From: Aphanomyces cochlioides
Taxonomy: Eukaryota; Oomycota; Saprolegniomycetes; Saprolegniales; Verrucalvaceae
DNA: 64,000 nt
Direction of reading: 5' to 3'
Assembly (NCBI GenBank): GCA_019828595.1
Contig: JAHQRK010000028.1
Span: forward strand, 620,001 to 684,000
Each line of letters begins with the position of its first letter. The first letter of the stretch is position 1. The position numbers were made by a program, and so were the translations under genes. Under the pieces are notes generated by a model that saw only the letters and a list, made by a program, of their open reading frames with translations, did no database searches and was not told where the DNA came from. This document shows, one piece after another, positions 33,564 through 44,592 of this stretch.

Positions 33564-35048
33564 ACAACCATACAGTAGAGAGTAATTTAATATTTAAGCC
33601 CTCCCAACGACATGTTTGTGTTGTCTGCTCGTCTTTTTTTCTCATCACGCCAGTATAAGCTCGAAATGAGCGCCGATGTCGACGAGAGCAGTTTCATTCG
33701 ATCGGGAATGCGTTCCCACGATCGTTCTCTATCGGAAAAGCTCTCAAAGAGACGCAGAGAACGCGACGGTTGACTCGGAGAGATCGAGCCAACGAACGGC
33801 GCAGGGATCCATTCATGCACACAAAAAAGTGAGTCCATTGTATAATGGGTGATGGCAAGCTCGAAAAGAGACAGTCGTTAAAGCGAGGGAGTTTCCCGAA
33901 ATTCAGCATGCAGTTGGTGAGAATATTCAGGAAAAAAGTCCTTAAAAAGAGGGAATGATGGGGAGGACGAACAAATCGATACACGTAGCAAGGTGAGATA
34001 TTTCTATTCTATCTCACCTCTTGGTCGACGGAATGGCCGCCGCGGTGAACGCATGACGGGTAGAGATGGAACGCTTCTTCTTCCTTCTCTGGACACTCGG
34101 CGATGCTTTGAATATCGCCAGCCCATGACAATCTCTCCAAAAAAGTATATCGGTCGCCATCTCATATATATCACTTTCATCTCGCCCTCAATCGTCCACA
34201 TTTCTATGTAAATTTCATTTTCGACGTGGGGGGACAAGGGGAAACCACCTCTTGCATCTCTTAGGTCATATCCGCGGTTTCAGCTATTCATGCCTGACAG
34301 CGAGACGCACCTTGGAGCCCTTGGAAGAGATTGATGTGTCCCCTGTCGCTTGTTGTAAAGCATTTGGCAAAGCGACAGGGGGGGACGTCCAGAGAGCGTC
34401 CACAGCTTGGGGGACGAATGCGAGCGCCTCCTCACTTCCTTGCTGACTGTACCGCCGTGAAGCAACATTTCCGATGGATCAGTCGAAGTCCTCGTTGCGC
34501 TTTTGATCGAGTCATCTGGCTAATCGGCAAAGGGGAGTGGACGATCTTCTCTGAACATGTTCGGCTACAATTTTGCCGAAAGAAGCTGTTGTTTGTGAGG
34601 TACTGTCAAGAGAGCAATGCCATCTTGCAGGATGCGAGTGGATATGAAGACAACGTCGAGACGTCAGCGCGAGAGGTGTGTGGGGGGGCGTTTCAAGCCC
34701 CATTCCGAGGGCAAGAAGACGCACGAAGACTTCGTTCGACTTCGTAGACTTCGCTGCTTTCTTCTGCGTTCTACCTGTGGCCTTTTGATTGACGTCAACA
34801 GATATTTGCTAAGTAATCCAACGCGAAGTTGGGTGAAAAGATCTTCAGGAGCAATCGTCCAACAGTCCAGCAGCAGGTTCAAGTTTTGGGGATTGCAATG
34901 CTGGTGAGTTGTTTCATGCAACGAATCGACGACAATTTGTCGCATGGTCGTTTTTCGTCCGAATGGAAACCGCACGGCGCTAGGTAATACTCGTCCCCTT
35001 CATGCTCTTCTCTTCCCCCTCGACGGTGAATAAAATGCTTGGATTACT
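33564..35048. other. Intergenic, mostly purine/pyrimidine-biased; a possible gene remnant near 34.5 kb
   Basis: No intact gene. A plus-strand segment near 34513-34557 encodes VIWLIGKGEWTIFSE, resembling exon 1 of the two DDHD genes (VPWAYxRKGxWxI). It could be a remnant of a third paralogue. A G/C-rich inverted repeat (arms around CCCCTGTCGCTT and AAGCGACAGGGG) lies at 34341-34383. Confidence 0.35.
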
Positions 35049-37427
35049 CTATGAGACGACACAATCTTCCTTGTTGCCGCCCTTCTTGCCCCCCGCGGCG
35101 TTTTGCATGTTTTGTCGCCGCTGAAGCTCGAGGCGTTCCTGCATCGCACTGAGAATCGCCTGGCGGTCGTTCAATTCGACTTGGAGCGCTCGCAATTCAC
35201 CCTCTTGCTTGGTCTTGAGCTCCCGAATGTCGCTGATTGTCTGGCCTTTGAGCTCTGCCGCTTGATCTTCGCACTCCGCCTCGACGACGCGGACTTTTTC
35301 CTGACATGTTTGTTCCATTTTGAAGATGGCAGTCATTTGCTCGGCTTGCTGCTCGCCCAGTTGCCGCTCAAGGTCGACGACTTTCTCGAGCAGTTTGTGA
35401 TGCGCCTCTAGCAAATCTTTTTCCTTTTCGTTCTTCTTGCGCTCGTTTTCCAAGCGTTGTTTTGCCGTGTCTTGCGCCAAACTGTCTTGTTCACGCCGCG
35501 CGGCATCGACTTGTGCTTCCGCTTCTTTGAGCTCTTCCTTGGCGGATTTTAATTCTTCCGCGAGACGATCCAAAGCTTCCGCGTGGAGTGTCGAGATGCG
35601 ATCGATTTGCATCATCGTACGCTTGATCTCGCCGTCTTTGTGATCCATTTCTGCCCGTAGCGTCAATTTTTCTTCTTGCATTCGATCGGATATGCCTTGA
35701 AGCGCACGTTCATACGTCTCCTTTTGCTGCTGGAGCATCTCCTGCGCTGCTTTCGCCTTGCCTTCTAGCGCTTTGACCTTTTGTCGAGCTGTCGAAATGT
35801 TTTTCTACAACCAATTCAGTCGGAAACACAATTCAGCAGAAGCTGCAAGTACCTGCAAGATGCCATCTTGCTGGCGGAAAAGCACCGTCACAAGCGTGCC
35901 CCAGTTGACAACGCCGTCCATGATCTGTTGACGCAACTTTCAGCTCTAGTCATCGAATGTGCTTGTACCTTTTCAGCCAGGAACGAGGCCAGCATGTACG
36001 ATTGCAAGGGATAGCCTTCAGTAGCAGCCAAGTAATCGTCGACGAATTTTTTCAGAAGTTGGTCGAAGCCAGCGAGTTTTGAGCGAAGTGCCGTGAGGAC
36101 TTGGTCGACCGGAGCATCTTTGTCAAGATTTTGCCACGCCTGAGCGGCAATGGGAGCGTAAAGCTCCTGGAGGACTCCAATGAGATGCTTCTTGGCCAGC
36201 TTGTCGTTGTGCTCCCATGCCGCACGAAGCTTTTCTTGCATCCAGTCTTGGAGTTGTGGCAAAGTGATTGGAACTGTATCAGCAGCCACTGCACTCGCTT
36301 TGAGAGTCTCAATGGCCTTAGCTTCAGCTGCTTGGTACGCTTTCAACATGTCGTCATCCTTGAGAGCAGTCGTGTTGGGCGCGAATGCACTAGTAAAGGC
36401 ATCTTTCGACGAGTCAAGCAATTCTTCAGCTACAAGAACGACCACTCAGTGAGGAACGAGAGCTGGAATGTTTACATTGAGCTTGCACAACGCGATCCCA
36501 AGCCGACGAAATGACAGGCGCCGCTCCACTGTTAAACGCTTCAACGTAGTTTTCAGCGAGCGTGACGAGCATCGTGCCATTCAAAGGCTTTGACATGAGT
36601 TTCTTGGGCTGAAGAGTTGTAAAAACGCGTTGTTTGAGGGATTCGAGCTGTGTGCGGAATTCAGGACGCAAAGACTCCAAGGGCTGCTTAGGCAGCTCAC
36701 GCAAGAGCGCTTCGTCGTTGAGCGGTCGCACCATTGTAATACAGTCGCGCTGGGGAAAGAAATTGCTCAAAAGCTGGCGAACTTGGTTCTTGTGCTGCGT
36801 ATCTTCGCTCGTTCCAGGCTGAGGTTTCAACGCCTTCTCCAAGTAGTCCCGGGAGGAGATAGCTTTGCCTTCTTCTTCCAACTGGAGCGTGAAATCGCGC
36901 ACGACCCAAAGAAAGGCAGGAAAGAACTCGGCAAGGTTAACGCCCGATCCATTTCCACCAGCTGAGACTTGGATGTACTTGGTCAAGTTGACAACAAGTG
37001 AGAGATCTTCAATCGCATTGGCATCAATCACACCGCGGGAGTTGTATATGAAAAACGATGAAAGGAGTAGTGCCAAGGCGAAAATACGTGTATCCTGCGT
37101 TTGACTGCGCTGAGCCGAACCTAGACCTTCCGTGTCCATAAAGATGATCGTCTTGTTACCGCCAGTTCCATCAACAGGCTGTCCCCAGATCCAAATACCT
37201 TTCGTCATTGCATTCACCGTGCCGCCGACACCAAACATGGTGTGTTCAGTCGTTCGACCGAGCAATTGGTTGAGTAAATACGACTTGCCCGTGCGATAGA
37301 GCCCAGCAATCGCAACGATACTCACTTCCCCTTCGACTGTCTTGAGGTATTCGGCCGCTTCTGGCGAGATAGAGAAGCAGTCGTCATCTGTCAGCGTAAT
37401 AAATGGCAGCGGCTCGCTCAAGCTCAT
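35049..37427 (-). CDS. Guanylate-binding-protein (GBP) family GTPase with CaaX box
   Basis: A large dynamin-superfamily GTPase. Exons 37427-36476, 36429-35969, 35924-35853 and 35804-35049 join in phase (introns 44-48 nt) to 746 residues. G1 is VAIAGLYRTGKSYLLNQLLG, G3 is IIFMDTEGLGS, and the GBP-type RD motif is VVRDFTLQLEEEGK. A helical domain and a ~230-residue coiled coil (MLQQQKETYERALQGISD ... ERLELQRRQNMQ) follow. The last four residues are CVVS, a farnesylation CaaX box, so membrane attachment as in animal GBP1/2/5 is likely. An in-frame ATG at 37463 abuts the ATTCCGGATAA element, so the start is placed at 37427. Role in this organism unknown (vesicle or pathogen-compartment remodelling in animals). 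Confidence 0.9.
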
Positions 37428-37462
37428 CGTCTTGGGGCGGCGGAATTCGGATTCCAGCAGCA

Positions 37463-37490
37463 TTCCGGATAATAATTATTATCCGTATAA
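37463..37490. promoter_or_regulatory. TTCCGGATAA / TTATCCGTATAA element pair upstream of the GBP gene
   Basis: Two related half-palindromes, at 37463-37472 and 37479-37490, lie 36-63 nt upstream of the chosen start. They sit in the same position window as the TATCCGGATA sites of other genes here. Confidence 0.5.
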
Positions 37491-38629
37491 AATAGGGGTT
37501 TAGCTATGAGGGGTTGAAGGGTTTAGGGTTGCAGTGGTTCGAACTCTGTCGTGGGATTGTGTCAATCGACAAAGCAAGATGGCAGCCATCAACCAAGAGA
37601 GGTACGGCGGTGCGTGGAGATTCACGGAGCTCTGCATGGGCATTAGCTTGATCGTAAGTCGTGAAAGTAGATTGTTTGCAGCTATAGTCATGCTCGAGAT
37701 TGGTCTTAAACTTTGGCACAAGGATGGAAAGTGGCTGACTGCCGACTGTGGTCAAGCGCGTTTTTGGTGGAGGTTCCAGCTCGCAGATAGATGCCAAGCG
37801 CGCGTGTACTTCATCTACACGGGTAGTCGAGCATGCTGAATCGCAGTTCTTCATCTCTCTTCCAAGATATCCCGAGTGGATGTGACCGTCCTCCTGACAT
37901 CTCGACGGCACGTTGGATAGATGTCGCCTCAGCAACTCTCTTCGGGATATCGTTGCAATGAGGCGCAGGAGGTGTCTTGATAGTTTTCTACTTGATTCCA
38001 CGGCGTCAAGGCGGCTATCCATGACAGGCTTCGCTCTTCACCTGCAAGCTAACGGGCCAAGACGCATCGCCGCCACCAGTCAGAACTCCTTGACCACGTC
38101 AGGCGCTCTCAGCCATGAAATTCAACGCCGTGGGGGGACTCAAACGCAACTTCAGCATCACAGAATCGGCTTGACGTGGCTATGCAGAAGGCGGTGGTCT
38201 TGCTCTTCCTTGGCCAACTCGATTGGAATGAAAGTGCTGGAGGGAGAAGTTTCCACGGGGATTACATCCACGACGACTCGCATGGATGTGTCGTTGTATC
38301 ACGGCGCTGTGGTTGACATCCGTCGTCCTCTGGTCACTCTTGCTCTAGTCCAAGACGACAATCCGCGACGAGGATCGCAAACAATGCAACCCACTCTCTT
38401 CTTCATGATCCGGTCGAGACAGTGTGTGGTGTTATACCTGTCGTGTCGAGGGTTGTTGCTCCTCCGTGGAGTTTCAACCAGCTCCATGATATCAACCGAG
38501 AATCCTCGCTGAGCCGATCATTCCATGGAGCGTCTGCTTGCAATCCACGACACCTCGTTGGCGATTGTACTCTTCCTCAACGCCTCAACGTCTCTCTTGG
38601 CTTCATTGTTGAAATTGATTCCTCGACCC
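37491..38629. other. Intergenic between GBP and DDHD copy 2
   Basis: Open frames of 170-200 codons exist on both strands (37504-38022 minus, 37913-38512 plus), but neither shows a domain, and they overlap without a clear winner. A short telomere-like GGGTTTAGGG stretch occurs near 37519-37528. I do not call a gene. Confidence 0.35.
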
Positions 38630-40469
38630 ATGGCTCCTTCCTCTACGACGTCGATTGTTCCATGGGCCTACTTGCGCAAAGGCGACTGGCACATTCTCTC
38701 GGCCGCCGACTCTGGTGTGTTTCCTCTCTCGTCGCTCTCGCTTCAATCTCTGTCGCTGTGTAGAACGCCTTGAAAACTCCAAGGACGACACGCCCGTGCC
38801 GGTCAAGAACGGCGAACTCCTCGTCTCGGTGCGGGATCGCACGCTCACGACAGCCTACTGGGTTGAAGCTCCTTGTCCCGTCATCCGATGGTACGTTCAT
38901 GGGCCAGCGACGCCGTCGATCTGACTGCTCTCGTCTAGCGAATGGCTCTTTGAATCGACGGACGGCACGTTCTTCCCCTTCTCGGAGGTCGCGTGCGTCC
39001 AAATGACGCACATTTGGTCGACGATGTCGAACGAGGTCCACACGTTGATCTATCCCGTCCAAGATCATTTGGGCGGTCGATCGACGGTGGCAGGCTCGCC
39101 GTCGACGCCACAGGAAGAACAACTGAGCGATCTCTTCCAGACGTGTGCGTCGGCGCGGGACCATCGCTGCAAAGCAATCCACCACGGCTTTGACCAGTGG
39201 GTCAACAACGACCACAAGCAGACCGCGCACGTCGTCTTTGTCGTCCACGGCATTGGCGAGACGTACTGGAAGAAGCGTCTCCCGTTCATCACGATCAGCG
39301 ACTGGGTCCACGTCTTTGACCAGTTGACGCAGCAAGTGTCCGAGTCGCACTTCCCAGACCACCACGAAGGCGTCTTGTACTTCCCCGTCGACTGGTCCGG
39401 CGTCATGGCGGAAATGGGAGACATGCTGCACGAGACGCTCGCCCGCACGTCGCTGCCGTCGCTCATGTTCATCCGCCAGATCCAGAACGAGCTCATCTCG
39501 GACGTGATGCTCTACATTGAGCGCAAGGATCCCATCCTCTCCTTCGTCGTCAACCACATGAACCGCGTCTGTCGCCTCTACAAGGAGAACAATCCTGAGT
39601 TCGACGGCTCCGTCTCGATCATGGGCCACAGTCTCGGTTCGGTCATCTCGTTCGATGTACGCTGTCCTTCTTGACTGCATCCTGCTAACGCGGCGCTCTC
39701 TAGATGCTCTCCAAGCAAGGTGTCGACAGTCATTTGAAGCTGGACTTTGACGTTGAGCATTACTTTGCCTTCCTGCCGCTCTACGGCACCGTCAAGGGCG
39801 AAGATTTGGTCTTGCCCACCACCAAGAACTTGTACAACATCTACCACGTACGCCAGAGCTCTCCACTGTATGGACTAACCAGAGCGTAGCCGATCGATCC
39901 CATTGCCTATCGCTTGGAACCGCTGCTCCATCCAACTTGCGACGTTGAGCCGCCGCTTCGATTGAGCACGTACTCTGGCCACCGCCGTTTCCACCACGTA
40001 CAGCTCGGCCCTCTCCTCGTCTTCGTTGCTAAATTGCGGCATGCTGTAGGCCGTGAACGACTTGATCAACACGCTGGAGGCCAAGCAGACGGCGTTGCTG
40101 GGTCATATCTCGGCGGCATGGAGCGCCTTCACGCACTCGAGTGAGCCAAAGAAACCCGTCACGGAGGAAGAAGTGGAGCCAAACCACGAAGCCAACGAAA
40201 TCGCCAAGGAATTGGCACTCAAGTGCAATCCTTCCATGGGTCGATTGGACTTTGTCTTGCCGGTACGAGCGTCGAATCTCCCGATGGACATGCTCATCTG
40301 GACGTAGGAATCGGCCATCGAAGCGTTGACGCCCATGGCAGCGCTGACGGCGCACGTCCAGTACTACGAGAACCAAGACTTTTGCCTCTTTGTGCTCAAC
40401 CATCTCTTCGAAACGGGCGACAAGCAAGGTTCGGCGTCGCTCCATCCCGACGACGTTGCGGCGCCATAA
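38630..40469 (+). CDS. DDHD-domain phospholipase, copy 2, seven exons
   Basis: Paralogue of the gene at 29546. Exons 38630-38714, 38764-38890, 38939-39656, 39704-39847, 39890-39997, 40050-40262 and 40308-40469 give 518 residues. Motifs match copy 1 position by position: SIVPWAYLRKGDWHILSAAD, HVVFVVHGIGETYW, lipase GxSxG SIMGHSLGSVISFD, and the DDHD core YNIYHPIDPIAYRLEPLL. The three introns of copy 1 between WSTM/LPK and the GHSLG exon are absent here, so exon 3 is 718 nt. This is simple intron loss (or gain in copy 1). GC content is visibly higher than copy 1. Predicted cytosolic or membrane-peripheral lipase. Confidence 0.92.
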
Positions 40470-40541
40470 TTGGACATAAATGCACATGCTTTCATTATTT
40501 GTCTTACTGAGAGCGACAAGATCCTTCCAAGCAGTCCATGA

Positions 40542-41183
40542 CTAGCGCCATGTCGAATCCGGCGACTTTGGCTCGGCTTTGACATCGTTGGATGGCTTAC
40601 TGTGGGCATTGTACGAGTTGTCGTCCCTTGGGCCGTAGTGCGATCTCGACCGTGCGCGGGGATTCATTCCATTTGGTCGGTTCGGAGCCATGGATTTGTC
40701 GCGGTGGCCTGGGTGACGCGACTGTCCACGATTGGGATGCATGGACGGCCCTCGTTTCGACGGATGCATGGACGGCCCTCGCTTCGACGGATGCATGGAA
40801 GGACCGCGATTGGGGTGCATGGATGGCCCCCGTCGATTTGGGTGTTGCGACGGTCCACGGCGATTATCGCGCTGGAAATTGCCACCACCACCACGGTGTG
40901 GATGCATGGACGGCCCTCGATGGTTGTGGTGGTGGTCATGGTGGCGCGGCGGCGCATCCCATTGTTGACGCTGATGCGACGATTCCCGGCCCAGAGGCAC
41001 GCGAATTTGCAGCGAGAGAAACTTATTGCCATGGTGGTCTTCTTCGACAAAGAAGTTCTCGAGCTCTTGAAGGATCGCGAAGGAATTCATGGCGGAACGG
41101 TGGCAGTCGCTCCAACTTTTCAACAATGACAGTTGGGCGTGTTGTGGTTGAACTATTGACAATGGGCAGGATTTCATTGTCAT
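40542..41183 (-). CDS. GPSMHP-repeat basic protein
   Basis: A 213-residue frame on the minus strand. Residues ~31-75 (MNSFAILQELENFFVEEDHH ... LQIRVPLGRESS) look like a small folded domain. After that comes a low-complexity, Arg/His/Pro-rich region with tandem nonapeptides of the type RGPSMHPNR / KRGPSMHPS, encoded by 27-nt repeats around 40735-40920. The tail is acidic-basic (SKPSNDVKAEPKSPDSTWR). RNA-binding or intrinsically disordered function is a guess. The ATG at 41183 is the first; the start may be the internal Met at 41090. The long plus-strand frame over the same repeats is taken as its shadow. Confidence 0.55.
   Translation of the reverse strand: MTMKSCPLSIVQPQHAQLSLLKSWSDCHRSAMNSFAILQELENFFVEEDHHGNKFLSLQIRVPLGRESSHQRQQWDAPPRHHDHHHNHRGPSMHPHRGGGGNFQRDNRRGPSQHPNRRGPSMHPNRGPSMHPSKRGPSMHPSKRGPSMHPNRGQSRHPGHRDKSMAPNRPNGMNPRARSRSHYGPRDDNSYNAHSKPSNDVKAEPKSPDSTWR
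40735..40920. repeat. 27-nt coding tandem repeats
   Basis: Repeats with the core GATGCATGGACGGCCCTCG recur in steps of 27 nt (exact or near-exact at 40736-40790, degenerate further on, one isolated copy near 40902). On the minus strand they encode the GPSMHP nonapeptide of the overlapping gene. Confidence 0.8.
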
Positions 41184-41322
41184 TTGATATTTGTATACAT
41201 ATAATAGAATTAAGATTAAAATACCGCCTGTCTATATGCCTCTATAAAATAATATGGAAAAGGGACAGGATTCGAGAACTTTCAGCATTCATTTTGAAAG
41301 GTTGCGCCTAGTCACCACAAGT

Positions 41323-42575
41323 ATGGACGCCGCCGACGAAGCCAAGACGCGCGGCAATCGGTACTTCCAGGACGGACAATACCAGCAGGCGGTTGATGCA
41401 TTCACGGAAGCGATTTCCATCGATGGGACGAACGCCGTCTACTATTCGAACCGTTCTGGGGCGTATTTGAAACTGAACAAAGCGGCCCAAGCCGTCGCCG
41501 ACGCAAAGAAGTGTGTGGAATTGCGTCCAGAGTGGCCCAAGGGATATTCTCGCCTCGGCACGGCGCTGTATTACCAAAAGAAATATACGGAAGCTAAAGG
41601 TGCATATGAAAAAGGCCTGACGAAGGACTCCTCGGATGCAAACTTGAAAGATGGATTGAAGAACGCGACGGCGGCGCTGGCCGGAACAGGCGCGCCCCAA
41701 TCATTGAGCCAATTGTGCTGGCAAACGACGCACGCCAAGTTCCGCTCGTACCAGTTTGCACTGCGATCGCTGATGGTCATCTCGTTTGTTCTCTACTGGA
41801 CTGTCGGCTGGGTCAATCCTGGCCTTGGGTACTTTTGCTACGCGAACTTCTTCAAGCTCGCGTCGCTAAACTACGTCTCCTTCCTAGCCTACAACCACGG
41901 CACGCCCAAGTTTAACCAAGCCTATGCCCAGAGTTTGGTCTTGGACCCAGCGACGCAATCTCTATTGTTCTCGCTGCTCTTTTGGCTCTCAACGCCATAC
42001 GCGATGGCTTTGCTACCAGTCTTCCTCAGCGAATTTGTCCAATTCTCATCGTTTGCTGGCTCGCTTCTCTTAGCCACGGGCTCCTCTTTGGGCTCGACGA
42101 TTGAAGCGAAAGTTTTCGACCCCATCATGCCGTACTTTGTGGTAAGAAACGCTCAATGGGACTTTGATGGAACGTGGAGCTGTCGTAGGGATCGCAAACT
42201 CAGTGGCATACGCTCAACAACCATGCCAAGTGGGCTGCTGTCTACCACCGCACTCCTTCCGTTGTTGCCAGCCTTGAAGTCGCGATCGGCTTGAGTTTGA
42301 TCTTTGAATTGCTCACGCCAGCTCGCAATTTCGTGCTACTCCTTGTCTACTGGCAACTTCTCCGTATCCGCTACATGATTTCGCCACAGCTCAAGAATGC
42401 TTTTGCCGACTTGGACCGCGCGATTGCCACGTTGATCTACCATCCACGCTGCCCGCAGATTGTGGCAACGGGCTATGCCAAGCTCAAGGACATGATGGCA
42501 AAGGCTGTCGAAATGCCCACACCTGAACAAGCCCAGCAACAAGCTTCTGGCATGCCCAAGTGCACAATCATGTAA
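41323..42575 (+). CDS. TPR domain fused to TMEM33/Pom33-like membrane domain, CaaX end
   Basis: Two exons (41323-42141, 42189-42575; 47-nt GT-AG intron) encode 401 residues. Residues 1-125 carry three TPR repeats (AKTRGNRYFQDGQYQQAVDA, VYYSNRSGAYLKLNKAAQAV, GYSRLGTALYYQKKYTEAKG) of the Hsp90/Hsp70-cochaperone type. Residues ~150-370 form a multi-spanning membrane domain like TMEM33/Pom33 (VLYWTVGWVNPGLGYFCYANF ... IGLSLIFELLTPARNFVLLL, RIRYMISPQLKNAF), associated with ER shape and nuclear pores in other eukaryotes. The last residues are CTIM, a plausible CaaX prenylation box. The in-frame upstream ATG at 41254 is less likely than 41323, which starts the TPR. Confidence 0.85.
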
Positions 42576-43330
42576 GCTGAGAGATGAACCACATTAATCC
42601 GAATTGTACGAGCAAAATTCATTGAGCTGCTGCCTTCACTGGACTCTGCTTCCAAGTTGTTTACGCAGTGACTCTTAGCTTCAGACACCGTTGGAGGCTA
42701 TCTCGAAGTTTCATGTCGTCGCAACGCGTAGAGAATAACGAGTAGAGCTCAACTCAACTGGCTTATCTGAGCTAAAAGCAAGTTGATGCACAAACAACGT
42801 CGCCGCTGAAAGAACATTGTTGGGTTTGTGTTGCAAGGCAGTGTAGCTGTGAGCGAGTCAAACCGATGCCCAGGACGCGACGGCTTGGAGATTGTTGACT
42901 CTAGTCGAGCCGACGTACAGATCGAGCATGATTTCTAGATAGATGATCTATCGTAGGCTCCTATGACATTCCGCAATCTCATCACCAGGTTTGCTTAAGG
43001 AACCACAACGAGAGAGCTGTTTTAGCCCTGCAAAGGCATGACGGTAGCTTGACGTTGAGCTCATGGGCACCAGTGAAAGTCTCTAATGGCACGGCTGAAA
43101 TAGCTGGCAGATGAATGAAACTTGTTCGAGTGGGCTGTTGAGGTAGAATGTCGTTACTGAAGTTCTATTAAAATTAGTACTCGCCGAGTTTGAGTGAGTT
43201 TCTTGGAGTTACAATCCGACGACAGTCATGACGTGGCACTCAGACACGGAGGCAGTTGTGTCACGACGAAAGCGGGTCTGCCATGTTACAATGTGGTCCA
43301 AACATGTCGTTGCGTGACATAAATAGGGGT
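42576..43330. other. Intergenic, no gene recognised
   Basis: About 750 nt between converging genes (TPR-TMEM33 and C2orf69). Only short frames; no motif recognised. Confidence 0.4.
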
Positions 43331-44509
43331 CTAATCGATGAAAAGTACATCAAAGTGGTGTCGCAACGACGGCCCATCGTCCATAAAATGCCTAAGACGA
43401 CATGTCAATTGACAAAATAGGGGACGCTACGTACTCGGTCACAACTACACGACTGCAGCTGTCCTCAAAAGCTGCCACGTCATCGGCATACCAAGGACGA
43501 TGGGGAGATTCCATGTGATAAGGCGTGACAAGTACACGCAATTGAATATGCCTGAAAGAGCGATGAGAATCAATGAAGAAGTCGATGCAAAACGTACTGG
43601 AAAGCATCGAAAACGACGAGAGATGACTCGTTGGTTGGAAATGTCATGTGCGGCACATTACACCCGCCGTCAATCCATTCAATCGACTCGACGCGCTCAA
43701 AGAACGCCGATATAGAGCCTCCTCTTGCCAAATCTAAGCGTAGTTTAAGTCAACGTACAAGAATAGGACGTTTAGACCTTGCAGCGACACTTCGACTTGA
43801 GTAGGCGACGATGACAAGTGCAAGAGCGAGCCGAGCTCGGTGATGAGCTGGTTGAGTACGATAGCCCCTCGGCTAAAGCCCAATAAGTGCAGAGGAAGAT
43901 CCCAGGTAAGCGTTTGGTCTATTGCCAAGTGTTGATGCACGCGACCACGAGCTTGAGAGATGTACCTGGAAATTGCGAGCACGCATGTTCCGTCAGGAGC
44001 TGAAGCTGAAGGAAAGCATAACCATCGGTCAGATCTACAGCACCAAACAGATTAGAGTCTACGAAGTAGGTGGCTACATTACATTCAGATGGATTGCCAT
44101 CGACGTTGTCAATGAAATTATCGTAGCAGCTCACGCCCTTGACATGGACGCTGGGCTTGATGATCCAAATGTTGGCTTCAGGGAAGCGTCTTGCATAGTG
44201 GGCGCTCATGGATTCGTATGAAAAAGATGCAAACGATTTGAACGCTCCTCGACGCATGACATGATCAAAATGCTGAACATCGCCAGGGAAAAACACAACG
44301 TTTGCTCGAGCTTGGGGGGCGATCGAGAGGTAGAGATCGTTAAAATGTCCTCGTCGTCCTTCCACACGGATCAACTCATTGCGGCGAAACGAGCCATCGA
44401 GAAAGTCAACGCTTCGCTTTCTCGACGAAGTGGTGGCCTGCACTGGCGACGCTGGCATTTCACTCACTTCTGAATCTTCTCTCGCAGTCGAACGTGCCCT
44501 CGTTGGCAT
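43331..44509 (-). CDS. C2orf69: C2orf69-family protein, five exons
   Basis: A homologue of human C2orf69 (a mitochondrion-linked protein with a serine-hydrolase-like fold). Exons 44509-43966, 43918-43778, 43733-43598, 43551-43435 and 43391-43331 (introns 43-47 nt, all GT-AG) give 332 residues. Conserved blocks appear in order: ANVVFFPGDVQHFDHVM, RRFPEANIWIIKPS, CYDNFI, LFGAVD, the GxSxG-like HLLGFSRGAIVLNQLITEL, ESIEWIDGGCNVPHMTFP, LRVLVTPYHMESPHRPW and the ending HFMDDGPSLRHHFDV, matching the family's HFxxxxPSxxxHFxV end. The open frame's first codon (44521) is GTG, so 44509 is used. Two inverted CCAAT boxes (44549, 44581) precede it. Confidence 0.9.
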
Positions 44510-44548
44510 CGGGGACGACACTCACGCTTGAATCTCAGATCGATGACG

Positions 44549-44592
44549 GATTGGCTAAAATTTTCAGTTTCCAGTAATTTGATTGGCTGAAA
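44549..44592 (-). promoter_or_regulatory. Paired inverted CCAAT boxes (GATTGGCTAAAA, GATTGGCTGAAA)
   Basis: They lie 40-83 nt upstream of the C2orf69 start. Read on the gene's strand they are AGCCAATC. The same context occurs upstream of the METTL (15445), RasGAP (9820) and eIF3a (50959) genes. Confidence 0.5.

Noticed and set aside
34341..34383. GC-rich inverted repeat around CCCCTGTCGCTT
   Set aside because: Short arms, next to no gene end; not enough to call a terminator or element.
37519..37528. Telomere-like TTTAGGG sequence
   Set aside because: Only about one and a half units; chance in a G-rich stretch is likely.
37913..38512. 199-codon plus-strand frame and a 172-codon minus-strand frame at 37504-38022
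   Set aside because: No domain, no splice logic and overlapping on opposite strands; neither is convincing.
40592..41311. 239-codon plus-strand frame across the 27-nt repeats
   Set aside because: Its Trp/Ala/Asp repeat composition is less plausible than the minus-strand GPSMHP protein, which also has a non-repetitive folded-looking start.
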